This document shows positions 52,432 through 59,410 of a DNA stretch of 64,000 nt, one piece after another. Below the pieces are notes generated by a model. That model was not told the origin of the DNA. It saw only the letters and a list, made by a program, of their open reading frames with translations, and searched no databases. Position numbers and translations under genes: made by a program. Source of the DNA: Bacteroidales bacterium. Lineage in GTDB: Bacteria; Bacteroidota; Bacteroidia; Bacteroidales; F082. Each line of letters starts with the position of its first letter. Position 1 is the stretch's first letter. The stretch covers positions 1-64,000 of the forward strand of contig JAEEQP010000017.1 of the NCBI GenBank assembly GCA_016285355.1. The letters run 5' to 3'.

Positions 52432-53472
52432 ATGAAAAAAGAGCAAGTTAATAGGTTCCTTGAAGTGCTCAACGAATACCACTCATTGGGCATAGCGGAG
52501 CAGATAGACTACCAAAAGTTCTATCTTTACTCGCTCATTACCCATTCCACGGCTATCGAAGGCTCGACGGTGACAGAGATTGAGAACCAGTTGCTGTTCG
52601 ATGAGGGCATTACGGCCAAAGGACGTTCGCTTCAGGAGCAGATGATGAACCTCGACCTGAAAGCGGCCTACGAGCACTCCATGCAATTGGCTCATAAGCA
52701 CGTCGACTTCTCGGTAGATATGCTCAAAGCCTTGTCGGCATTGGTGATGAAGAATACAGGTTCGCAATATAACACGCCACACGGTTCGTTTGACGCTTCG
52801 AAAGGCGACCTCCGTTTGTTAGGTGTAACGGCTGGAACAGGTGGCCAGTCTTATATGAATTTCCAGAAAGTGCCAGTGAAGTTGGCTGAGTTCTGTCAGT
52901 TGACGAACGAGCGTCGTCATCAGTTGATGGATACCGATAGCATGATTGATGAGTATCTGTTGAGTTTCGATGTCCACTGCCAGTTGGTGACCATCCATCC
53001 ATGGGCAGATGGCAACGGACGCATGTCGCGCCTTGTGATGAACCATCTGCAATACGAGTTCGGATTGGTGCCAGTGAAGATTGTCAAGGAAGACAAGGCG
53101 GAATACATTCAGGCACTGGTTGAAGCTCGGAAACAGGAGTCGCTTGAACCGTTCCGTGAATTCATGATGGATGAGCACATTCGGAACCTCTGCAAAGAGA
53201 TTGGGGAATATAAGCAATCGCTACACAATGACCCGATAAGCATTGCTCCTGACCCGATAAATACATTCTCTGACCCGATAAAACAACAATTGTATCGGGC
53301 TGTTCTACAGGATGGCTCGTTGAATTACGCTGGATATGCCGCATTGATAGGTGTTTCTGAAGCCACTATCAAACGTCGGCTCAATGAACTGAAAAAAGAA
53401 GGAGTCCTTGTCCGTATAGGCAGCAACAAGACTGGACACTGGGAAATAAACAGCCATGTCATCTCCGCGTGA
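52432..53472 (+). CDS. Fic-domain protein (AMP-transferase-like) with N-terminal inhibitory motif
   Basis: 346 aa. The Fic active-site motif HPWADGNGRMSR occupies residues 189-200 (His189 catalytic; the usual Phe after HP is Trp). An inhibitory (S/T)xxxE(G/N) motif is present at Ser39-Glu43-Gly44, so this is a class II, self-inhibited Fic. The C-terminus is a winged-helix-like domain (YAALIGVSEATIKRRLNELK). A linker holds three 7-residue repeats each starting DPI (nt ~53230-53285). The last codons (SHVISA) lie in a copy of the intergenic repeat, so the repeat appears to have set the stop. Fic enzymes add AMP or other groups to proteins; target unknown. Confidence 0.93.
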   Translation: MKKEQVNRFLEVLNEYHSLGIAEQIDYQKFYLYSLITHSTAIEGSTVTEIENQLLFDEGITAKGRSLQEQMMNLDLKAAYEHSMQLAHKHVDFSVDMLKALSALVMKNTGSQYNTPHGSFDASKGDLRLLGVTAGTGGQSYMNFQKVPVKLAEFCQLTNERRHQLMDTDSMIDEYLLSFDVHCQLVTIHPWADGNGRMSRLVMNHLQYEFGLVPVKIVKEDKAEYIQALVEARKQESLEPFREFMMDEHIRNLCKEIGEYKQSLHNDPISIAPDPINTFSDPIKQQLYRAVLQDGSLNYAGYAALIGVSEATIKRRLNELKKEGVLVRIGSNKTGHWEINSHVISA

Positions 53473-53796
53473 GTCCAGCAGCCATGTCATTCCAGCTGAG
53501 GTATGTGTGTTGGCGGGAATCTATGGCTGCGTCATTTTTTTATTTTTTATAGGCAGGGTTGCGCTGTGCTTCACCGCTGCCTTGACGTCGGGTCGCCCTT
53601 TCAGGGCTCGGCCTCGGCAGTCATGTTATCCTTGATTGTGTGCAGCAGCCATGTCATCCCTGCGTAGGGCAGATGGGATGGCATGGGATCTCTGGCTGCG
53701 TCATCTAGCGCATAAACTTTGCTGAACGGAGGGATTTTTCTTCCAATAAAAGCAAAAAAAGTAACCATAAAATGAAAATAATTCAAATTTAATACT
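53473..53796. repeat. Interspersed repeat cluster downstream of the Fic gene
   Basis: No gene. Holds a 61-bp copy of the GCAGCCAT/ATGGCTGC element (53475-53535, two or so differences from 52153-52213), the second 68-bp direct repeat (53542-53609) and a further diverged element copy (about 53643-53703), then an AT-rich promoter region. Confidence 0.8.
53542..53609 (+). repeat. 68-bp direct repeat, right copy
   Basis: Exact match to 52256-52323; see the left copy. Confidence 0.9.
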
Positions 53797-53804
53797 TATT
53801 TTTG
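53797..53804 (+). promoter_or_regulatory. -7 element of the RloA-like gene (TATTTTTG)
   Basis: Fits TAnnTTTG, 27 bp before the ATG at 53832. The -33 box is not clear. Confidence 0.5.
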
Positions 53805-53831
53805 CAGGAAAATTACAAATACAGCATCAAA

Positions 53832-55082
53832 ATGGTACTTGAGATTCGTTTGGAAAACTTTTTTTCGATTAATGAAGAAGTGGTGCTGGATATGCGAGCC
53901 GCCCGCATCCAGACCAAAAAAGCCGTAGAGTTAGAGGGCAACACTTTTGCCTGCAACGATGAGCGAATGCTGAAAAGTGTGGCCATCTATGGAGCCAATG
54001 CCTCAGGAAAAAGCAATGTCATCAAAGCCATCCGAGCCTGTGTGCAAATGATTTTTGAGTCGCACAACTACAACGAGAACACTGTTTTCGGTTTTACGCC
54101 TTTCAAGTTTGGTGGCATTGGTAGGCCGAGCCGTTTCCTTATCCGCTTCTTGATAGATGGCATCGAATATGAGTATTCGTTTTCGATGACGCAATTGGAA
54201 ATCATTACCGAGGAGCTGTATTACTATCCGCACGGTCGTCGTTCGTTGGTCTTTGTCCGTGATGAGAGGAGAGGCCCCGACAAGAAAAACATCTACGAAT
54301 TCCGTTCCGCCATTTCAAGGCCGATGGATGTGGCCACAAGCACTTCCAAAAAGACTTTGTTTGTCTCTCGCGCCAGCCAGATGGACCGAAAAGTCGCTAA
54401 AGATGTCTTCCAGTATTTCAATGAGCGGTTCATTTTGAATTATTTCGGCTACAATTCGTATTCCATAGAGACCTTGCTCAACCAGAACAAGGATTCCTTG
54501 TTGAGAGTGTTGCATGTAGCAGATAGCGATATTATTGATATTCAGTCCCAGCGCGAATTGAAACCCTTGACCATGGCCACCTACGATTTACAGAACAACC
54601 AGATTGTGTCGAGGGATGAAATTCAGAAGATGCAGTTGAAAATCACCACATTCCATAGAAACAATCCTGAAATTCCGTTCGACTTTCATCAGGAAGAATC
54701 GCAGGGAACGCAGGCCTTGTTTTACATGATGCTGACCATCATGAACATTATCAAGGAGAACAAGGTGCTGCTGATTGATGAGATTGACACCAGTTTGCAC
54801 AACAAATTGGTGGAGTACATCATCGGCCTGTTCCATCAGAGCGAGGCCGCGCAGTTGATATACACGACTCACAACACCTATCTCCTTGACACTAACGAGC
54901 TGCGCAAGGACCAGGTCTATTTCGTGAACAAACGCAAGGATGGCTCCTCGGAGTTGTATTCTTTATTCGATTTCAAGGACTTCCGCGAGAACATGGATTT
55001 GGAAAAGGCTTACATGCAGGGGCGTTTCGATGCTATTCCTTATATTGACGAATCGGCGGAAAACCTCAAACAGTTGGGCTGA
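53832..55082 (+). CDS. AAA ATPase, RloA-like (AAA15 group)
   Basis: 416 aa from the ATG at 53832 (an upstream TTG in frame at 53802 is ignored). N-terminal MVLEIRLENFFSINEEVVLDM and Walker A GANASGKSN are typical of ABC-ATPase-like defence proteins. The C-terminal part has the signature region and Walker B (VLLIDEIDTSLHNKL) with a following THNTYLLD switch. It ends next to a remnant of rloB, so it was half of an RloA-RloB pair, which is associated with phage resistance. Its stop overlaps the rloB start by one base. Confidence 0.88.
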   Translation: MVLEIRLENFFSINEEVVLDMRAARIQTKKAVELEGNTFACNDERMLKSVAIYGANASGKSNVIKAIRACVQMIFESHNYNENTVFGFTPFKFGGIGRPSRFLIRFLIDGIEYEYSFSMTQLEIITEELYYYPHGRRSLVFVRDERRGPDKKNIYEFRSAISRPMDVATSTSKKTLFVSRASQMDRKVAKDVFQYFNERFILNYFGYNSYSIETLLNQNKDSLLRVLHVADSDIIDIQSQRELKPLTMATYDLQNNQIVSRDEIQKMQLKITTFHRNNPEIPFDFHQEESQGTQALFYMMLTIMNIIKENKVLLIDEIDTSLHNKLVEYIIGLFHQSEAAQLIYTTHNTYLLDTNELRKDQVYFVNKRKDGSSELYSLFDFKDFRENMDLEKAYMQGRFDAIPYIDESAENLKQLG

Positions 55083-55195
55083 TGGGCAGGACGGTGCGCA
55101 ATTCTAAAGGGAAGACGATGAGGCCCAATTTCTTCGTCTTCTGCGAAGGGAAAATCCCCACTTTTCCGGAGCGTTTTTTCATTATCTTTGCCTGA
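55082..55195 (+). pseudogene. Truncated RloB (5' remnant)
   Basis: The frame starting with ATG at 55082 reads MGRTVRNSKGKTMRPNFF, then VFCEGK, the start of RloB (PF13707) proteins, which are ~200 residues. After VFCEGK (about 55153) the resemblance stops; the frame ends at 55195 inside the promoter of the next gene. So ~80% of RloB is missing and the RloA partner is probably non-functional or acts alone. Confidence 0.75.
55183..55190 (+). promoter_or_regulatory. -7 element of the phosphodiester glycosidase gene (TATCTTTG)
   Basis: Fits TAnnTTTG, 29 bp before the ATG at 55220. It lies within the aberrant end of the rloB remnant, consistent with a junction there. Confidence 0.6.
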
Positions 55196-55219
55196 TGTTT
55201 AAATCACGAAAACCATCCA

Positions 55220-56083
55220 ATGAAAAAACAAATCCTCCTAACATTCCTCCTCGCCCTCGCCCTGAATGTCTTCTCCCAGAGCGATTCGGCGGCTTTTGTC
55301 CACGGTCCATGGCTGTCCGAAAAGGTCGACGGTCTGGTGTTGCGTCGCTGTCAGTTCAAGCACGAGAGCCTGTTTGCCTCCAACCAGCAGATCCTGGTCT
55401 GGGAGTTGGCGCCTACCGCCGATTTCACTTTGCGGCTTGCCTATCGGCCTGAACGGACCAAGACCTCCGATATGGCGCAGAAGCAACATGCCGTGGCTGC
55501 CGTTAATGGCTCGTTTTTCGACATGGACCGCCATCACCCTGTGTTGTTTTTGCGCGTCGACGGTGTGGATCTGGGTAGCACCTCGCCTGACGAAGCCCGA
55601 TTGGCACGAGAGGACTACCAGTATGGCACGCTCGCCGTGGATAATGACCATGTCTTCATCCTGAAAACCGACACGGTACCGCAATGGGAGGAAGGCTTGC
55701 CTTATCCCAACCTGATGACCGCCCGGCCTTTGCTGCTCTTCGACGGCGAGGCTGTGCCCTTGCGCGAAGACCTAGGCTTCGTCAGCGACAGGCACAACCG
55801 CACCGCCGTGGGCATCCGCGCCGATGGCACGGTGCTCCTCGTCGTGGTCGACGGACGCGCTCCCGAGGCTGTGGGCATGTCGCTGCAAGAGCTTCAACAG
55901 GTGATGCGGTGGTTAGGCTGCCACACGGTGCTCAACCTGGATGGGGGAGGGTCGGCTACATTCTATGCGGATTGGGGCGGCAACCACGGCGTACTCAACT
56001 GTCCCTCCGACAATGGCCGCTTCGACCACGAAGGCGAGCGAGCGGTATCGAATGCTGTTTTGGTGGTAAAGAAACCTAAATGA
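55220..56083 (+). CDS. Exported phosphodiester glycosidase (NAGPA/DUF2233 domain)
   Basis: 287 aa with a signal peptide (MKKQILLTFLLALALNVFS). The NAGPA domain covers most of the protein: AAVNGSFFDMD, NRTAVGI, VVDGRAPEAVGMSLQE and VLNLDGGGSATFY. Family enzymes remove N-acetylglucosamine from phosphodiester-linked sugars; bacterial members act on wall or exopolysaccharide. Its last 88 nt recur at 57747-57834. Confidence 0.9.
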   Translation: MKKQILLTFLLALALNVFSQSDSAAFVHGPWLSEKVDGLVLRRCQFKHESLFASNQQILVWELAPTADFTLRLAYRPERTKTSDMAQKQHAVAAVNGSFFDMDRHHPVLFLRVDGVDLGSTSPDEARLAREDYQYGTLAVDNDHVFILKTDTVPQWEEGLPYPNLMTARPLLLFDGEAVPLREDLGFVSDRHNRTAVGIRADGTVLLVVVDGRAPEAVGMSLQELQQVMRWLGCHTVLNLDGGGSATFYADWGGNHGVLNCPSDNGRFDHEGERAVSNAVLVVKKPK

Positions 56084-56209
56084 GGTTACCGCATGTAACA
56101 CTGCGTTTTTGAAATCGCCATCGACAGCAACCTCGGTCTTGTCTATCTTGGCCATTATCAAACGGAGAAGATGATGGTAAAATTATTAGTTTAGAATATG
56201 ACTAAAGAT
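56084..56209. other. Intergenic, possible gene remnant
   Basis: From 56084 to about 56160 both strands have an open frame that could be a degraded coding fragment (minus strand MAKIDKTEVAVDGDFKNAV; plus strand FEIAIDSNLGLVYLGHY). I do not recognise either. The rest is AT-rich and holds no feature before the repeats. Confidence 0.3.
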
Positions 56210-56294
56210 TTTCGTATTTTTGGATAAACAATACAAAAACATTTCGGTATTTTTGGATAAACAATACAAAAACATTTCGGTATTTTTGGATAAA
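56210..56294 (+). repeat. 33-bp tandem repeats (2.6 copies) upstream of the AAA/DUF4143 gene
   Basis: Units start at 56210 (32 bp, one base short), 56242 (33 bp) and 56275 (20 bp, partial). Each has TATTTTTGGATAAACAATAC, then CAAAAACA, so TTTTTG and CAAAAA form an imperfect palindrome. Located just upstream of a good promoter, they look like operator copies. Confidence 0.8.
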
Positions 56295-56307
56295 ATAGCT
56301 AAAAAGA

Positions 56308-56339
56308 TTTGCGTAAATCAAACTAAAAGCCTAATTTTG
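56308..56339 (+). promoter_or_regulatory. Promoter of the AAA/DUF4143 gene
   Basis: TTTG at 56308-56311, 20 bp spacing, TAATTTTG at 56332-56339: an exact Bacteroidota sigma-ABfr consensus. The ATG is at 56390, so the leader is ~45 nt. Confidence 0.85.
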
Positions 56340-56389
56340 CGCTCGAAACCGAAGATTTAACGAAGATAAACCAAATATACGGTTAAAAA

Positions 56390-57721
56390 ATGGAACGGAT
56401 TTTCAAGCGTAAACTATATGATCGGCTTCTCGAATGGAAGCACGTACAGAATGGTAAGACTGCCATCTTGATAGAAGGGGCACGGCGTGTCGGCAAATCA
56501 ACGCTGGTAGAGCAGTTTGCCAAAAACGAATACGAATCGTACATACTCATCGATTTCAACGAGGCATCCGAAGAGGTGAAGTCTCTGTTCGACAATCTGA
56601 TGAACAAAGATTTCATATTTCTGCAACTCCAGTCTATATATAATGTGATTCTGTATAAGCGCAAGTCTGTCATCATCTTCGACGAGGTCCAGAAATGCCC
56701 TAATGCCCGACAAGCCATCAAATATTTAGTTAAGGACGGTCGTTACGATTATATCGAGACCGGCTCGCTCATCAGCATCAAGAAAAACACAAAAAATATC
56801 ACACTCCCCAGCGAAGAGGAGCGTGTCACACTCTATCCGATGGATTTTGAGGAGTTCCGCTGGGCATTGGGCGACGAAGCCACAGTTCCTTTGCTCCGTT
56901 CATTCTACGAGCAGTGGCTTCCATTAAACAAGGCTCACCGCGAAAAAATGCGCGATTTCAGGCTTTATATGCTGGTGGGAGGTATGCCACAAGCAGTCGA
57001 AGCCTATCTTGAGACGAACAATTTTAGTATGGTGGACCTTGCCAAACGTGGTATCATCAGCATTTATCAAGATGATTTTCAAAAACTTGATTCGACAGGG
57101 CGTTTGGAAACGCTCTTTATGAATATTCCGTCGCAATTGAGCCAGACGAGTAACCGCTACAAGCCGTATGCTGTGCTTGGAGATGTGGACGAAACCAAAA
57201 TGATGGAATTCCTGAAAGACCTTGAAGACAGCAAGACAACTCTTTTCTCATATCATTCCAACGATCCCAACGTGGGCATGTCGTTGACAAAAGACATCTC
57301 TAAATTCAAGATTTTCTGTGCCGATACGGGCTTGTTTGTCACTCTTGCTTTTTGGGACAAAGACTATACCGAAAATGTCATCTATCAGAAACTGCTGAAC
57401 GACAAGCTTGGCACCAATCTCGGTTATGTTTATGAAAATGTGATAGCCCAGATGCTGGCGGCATCGGGAAACAAACTATTCTATTACACTTGGCCGAAGG
57501 ATGCCACTCACAACTACGAGATAGACTTTCTGCTCTCGCGTGGTGCGAAACTTTATCCGATAGAGGTAAAGTCTTCTGGCTACAACTCTCACAAGTCGCT
57601 TGATGCGTTTTGTGAGAAATTTTCTCATATCGTGGGTCGTCGTTATTTGATTTATACAAAGGATTTGAGGAAAGATAAGGAAACGTTGCTGGTCCCTGTA
57701 TATATGACACCTTTGTTGTAG
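56390..57721 (+). CDS. AAA_14 ATPase with DUF4143 C-terminal nuclease-like domain
   Basis: 443 aa. Walker A GARRVGKST, Walker B SVIIFDEVQKCP, sensor segment YIETGSL. The C-terminal DUF4143 half ends with YEIDFLLSRGAKLYPIEVKSS, a PD-(D/E)xK-type 'E-x-K' motif. Such proteins are common in Bacteroidota and are often in variable regions, with roles suspected in defence or toxin-antitoxin-like regulation. It lies between the phosphodiester glycosidase and a duplicated tail of that gene, so it looks inserted. A degraded tail of a related gene is at 58993-59064. Confidence 0.88.
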   Translation: MERIFKRKLYDRLLEWKHVQNGKTAILIEGARRVGKSTLVEQFAKNEYESYILIDFNEASEEVKSLFDNLMNKDFIFLQLQSIYNVILYKRKSVIIFDEVQKCPNARQAIKYLVKDGRYDYIETGSLISIKKNTKNITLPSEEERVTLYPMDFEEFRWALGDEATVPLLRSFYEQWLPLNKAHREKMRDFRLYMLVGGMPQAVEAYLETNNFSMVDLAKRGIISIYQDDFQKLDSTGRLETLFMNIPSQLSQTSNRYKPYAVLGDVDETKMMEFLKDLEDSKTTLFSYHSNDPNVGMSLTKDISKFKIFCADTGLFVTLAFWDKDYTENVIYQKLLNDKLGTNLGYVYENVIAQMLAASGNKLFYYTWPKDATHNYEIDFLLSRGAKLYPIEVKSSGYNSHKSLDAFCEKFSHIVGRRYLIYTKDLRKDKETLLVPVYMTPLL

Positions 57722-57726
57722 ATGTC

Positions 57727-57834
57727 AACGGCGACTTTGGCCAAATCAACTGTCCCTCCGACAATGGCCGCTTCGACCATGAAGGCGAGCGAGCGGTTTC
57801 AAACGCTGTATTGATAATGAAAAAGCCTAGATGA
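57727..57834 (+). pseudogene. Duplicated 3' end of the phosphodiester glycosidase gene
   Basis: 57747-57834 aligns without gaps to 55996-56083, the last 88 nt of the NAGPA gene, including the stop. In frame it reads FGQINCPSDNGRFDHEG and ends in KKPR plus TGA. No 5' part is present. It directly follows the AAA/DUF4143 stop, so it marks the right edge of an insertion or an older gene copy. Confidence 0.85.
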
Positions 57835-57846
57835 GATACCGTTGTC

Positions 57847-58064
57847 GCAGCAACCATGTCATCCCAGTGTAGCCCAGCAGCCATGTCATCCCTACGTTGT
57901 TGCAGCAGCCATGTCATTCCTGCGTTGTTGCAGCAGCCATGTCATCCCTACGTTGTCGCAGCAGCCATGTCATCCCTACGTTGTTGCAGCAGCCATGTCA
58001 TTCCTGCGTTGTTGCAGCAGCCATGTCATCCCTACGTTGTCGCAGCAGCCATGTCATCCCTACG
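57847..58064 (+). repeat. 28-bp tandem repeat, eight units
   Basis: Units begin at 57847, 57874, 57902, 57930, 57958, 57986, 58014 and 58042 with the core GCAGCAGCCATGTCAT, then CCCTACGTTGTT. Variants alternate so that three units form an 84-bp period repeated twice (57875-57957 equals 57959-58041). The core is the same as the element around the Fic gene. At the right end (58086-58103) comes ATCTATGGCTGCGTCAT, the inverted element end. The periods are not multiples of 3, and all three frames stay open by chance, so no gene is called here. Confidence 0.92.
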
Positions 58065-58305
58065 TGGGCAGGTGCGGTGGCTTGGGATCTATGGCTGCGT
58101 CATTCCAGACCACCAAGAAAAAACAAAGGCATCCAACATCCATAGTCAACCGGTCGGTAGTGCGCCGTGCGGCCTAAGCCGTGCATTCGAATGACAACGT
58201 GCTGAGCCTGCGCCGTGCAGTTCATCGTGAACGGGTGTTGTCGGCTCCGAGCAACGGTCAGTGTGGGGGTTCCGGTTCGCCCTATGAATGCGGATGCCCT
58301 AAAGT
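58065..58305. other. Intergenic tail of the repeat region
   Basis: Contains the inverted end of the repeat element (to 58104) and then GC-rich sequence with no recognisable gene or signal up to the DIP1984 stop. Confidence 0.4.
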
Positions 58306-58761
58306 TCAGACCAGCTCGGTCTGGAAGTTCAGCGACTGGATCTCCATGTCGAGTTGGCGCAGTTGGGCGGAGCATTCGTCCGCCTGTTTGCCGATGGCTT
58401 TCACGTCGACCACGGTCACCGTCTTGATCTCCGAGCGTGAGTAGCGGTCCTGTCCCGCCGAGGCGGTCTCAAAGATGTTGCGCAGGTTGCCGACGCGCAT
58501 GGTCAGCACATCCTTGCGGGCCATGAGTTGGGTGAGGGTGACGCCCTCGGCGTTCTTGGTCTGCATGTTGGTGGCGTTGATGCGCCAGATGAGGTCTTCC
58601 AGCTGTGTCAGGCACGCGTCGAGTTCCTTCATCAGCTCCGTGGGTTCTTCCGAAGGCGCGTCGCCCTCCTGCACTTTCACGTTGTTCTGTATGCGCTGTC
58701 CTAACTGTTGGATGCGCTTTTGCAGGTCTTTCCTGATGCTTAATGCTTCTGCCAGTTTCAT
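58306..58761 (-). CDS. DIP1984 family protein
   Basis: 151 aa from the ATG at 58761 (MKLAEALSIRKDLQKRIQQL). Fits the DIP1984/septicolysin-like family in length and layout: helical throughout, with RINATNMQTK, LTQLMARKDVL, RYSRSEIKTVTVVD and a final QSLNFQTELV. Cytoplasmic by sequence; function not established. It has its own promoter. Confidence 0.85.
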   Translation of the reverse strand: MKLAEALSIRKDLQKRIQQLGQRIQNNVKVQEGDAPSEEPTELMKELDACLTQLEDLIWRINATNMQTKNAEGVTLTQLMARKDVLTMRVGNLRNIFETASAGQDRYSRSEIKTVTVVDVKAIGKQADECSAQLRQLDMEIQSLNFQTELV

Positions 58762-58779
58762 AGTGGATGGAATTTGGGG

Positions 58780-58787
58780 CAAAGATA
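58780..58787 (-). promoter_or_regulatory. -7 element of the DIP1984 gene
   Basis: Plus-strand CAAAGATA reads TATCTTTG on the minus strand, 18 bp from the ATG. Confidence 0.6.
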
Positions 58788-58845
58788 GGGAAATAATCGG
58801 TTGTTTTGTCGATCTACTTTCTTTACTCGTCATCGCAGGCGGTCC

Positions 58846-58860
58846 CTGAGCCTGTCGAAG
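58846..58860 (-). repeat. CTTCGACAGGCTCAG repeat
   Basis: The same 15-mer lies in the 5' coding end of the DUF1846 gene (5491-5505, plus strand). It is in a GC-rich, non-coding surround here. Confidence 0.7.
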
Positions 58861-58992
58861 GGCCGCTGCCCCGCGTTTTGGCCGTGGCCCGCGCGCCCAA
58901 CCCAGTGAAGGGTAGGCGAGCCCGGGAGGGGGTTCCTGTTCCCAAAAACCGCGGAAAGGTGTATAAACTGCCATTTCAAAAAGTTAGGAAAG

Positions 58993-59064
58993 GTGTATGC
59001 CAAAGACTTGGAAACCAAGGATGGAAGGGTCTTTTTGCTGCTTTATATGACACTGTTGTTGTAG
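58993..59064 (+). pseudogene. 3' remnant of a second AAA/DUF4143 gene
   Basis: The frame reads VYAKDLETKDGRVFLLLYM, then TLLL and a TAG, parallel to the end of the intact gene at 57721 (IYTKDLRKDKETLLVPVYM, then TPLL). Nothing else of the gene remains upstream. Confidence 0.75.
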
Positions 59065-59137
59065 GTTGTTGGTTTATCGGTTGATTGAGGCGATGGAGAG
59101 GGGATAGGCTCAATTGTATTGTATTAAAATCTTGCAG

Positions 59138-59174
59138 TCTCCCCATAGGCCGAAAGGCTTGTGGGGAGATTTTT
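59138..59174 (+). terminator. Terminator after the DUF4143 remnant
   Basis: Stem TCTCCCCA (59138-59145) / TGGGGAGA (59162-59169), inner GGCC-GAAA-GGC, then TTTTT. It ends transcription arriving from the left before the dnd promoter. Confidence 0.85.
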
Positions 59175-59176
59175 AC

Positions 59177-59247
59177 AGGACTTTCGTGGGAACATGGACA
59201 TGGAGAATGCATACATATAGGGACGTTTCTATGCTGTTCCTTATATT
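59177..59247 (+). pseudogene. 3' remnant of a second RloA-like gene
   Basis: Aligns without gaps to 54976-55046 of the intact RloA-like gene, about 58 of 71 positions the same by eye. An in-frame TAG has replaced the CAG codon of the MQGRF segment. The flanking parts of the gene are missing. Confidence 0.75.
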
Positions 59248-59353
59248 ATGAGATTTGTAGTAGAGATTTTTTGGTTCTCTGTCTGTTAGTTTAATATTTT
59301 AATTGAATAAGAAAATCATTTTATTATTGGCTGAATCATATTTGTAAAAGTAT

Positions 59354-59361
59354 TATTTTTG
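59354..59361 (+). promoter_or_regulatory. -7 element of the dnd operon (TATTTTTG)
   Basis: Fits TAnnTTTG; the dndC ATG is 50 bp further on. No good -33 box at the usual spacing. Confidence 0.55.
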
Positions 59362-59410
59362 CATCATAAATTTGGTTCTTGTATAAAGCAATATAAATCA
59401 ACTATGATTT

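Larger units (their letters stand above)
58788..59410. other. Long non-coding stretch with decayed gene ends
   Basis: Between the DIP1984 promoter and dndC. Holds a CTTCGACAGGCTCAG repeat (58846-58860), a duplicated GGAAAGGTGTAT, two pseudogene tails, a terminator and the dndC promoter. No intact gene. Confidence 0.7.

Noticed and set aside
57847..58064. CRISPR array
   Set aside because: Units are contiguous with no unique spacers and no cas genes.
57842..58194. Three long plus-strand open frames over the 28-bp repeat
   Set aside because: All three frames give the same cyclic peptide because the unit is not a multiple of 3; open by chance.
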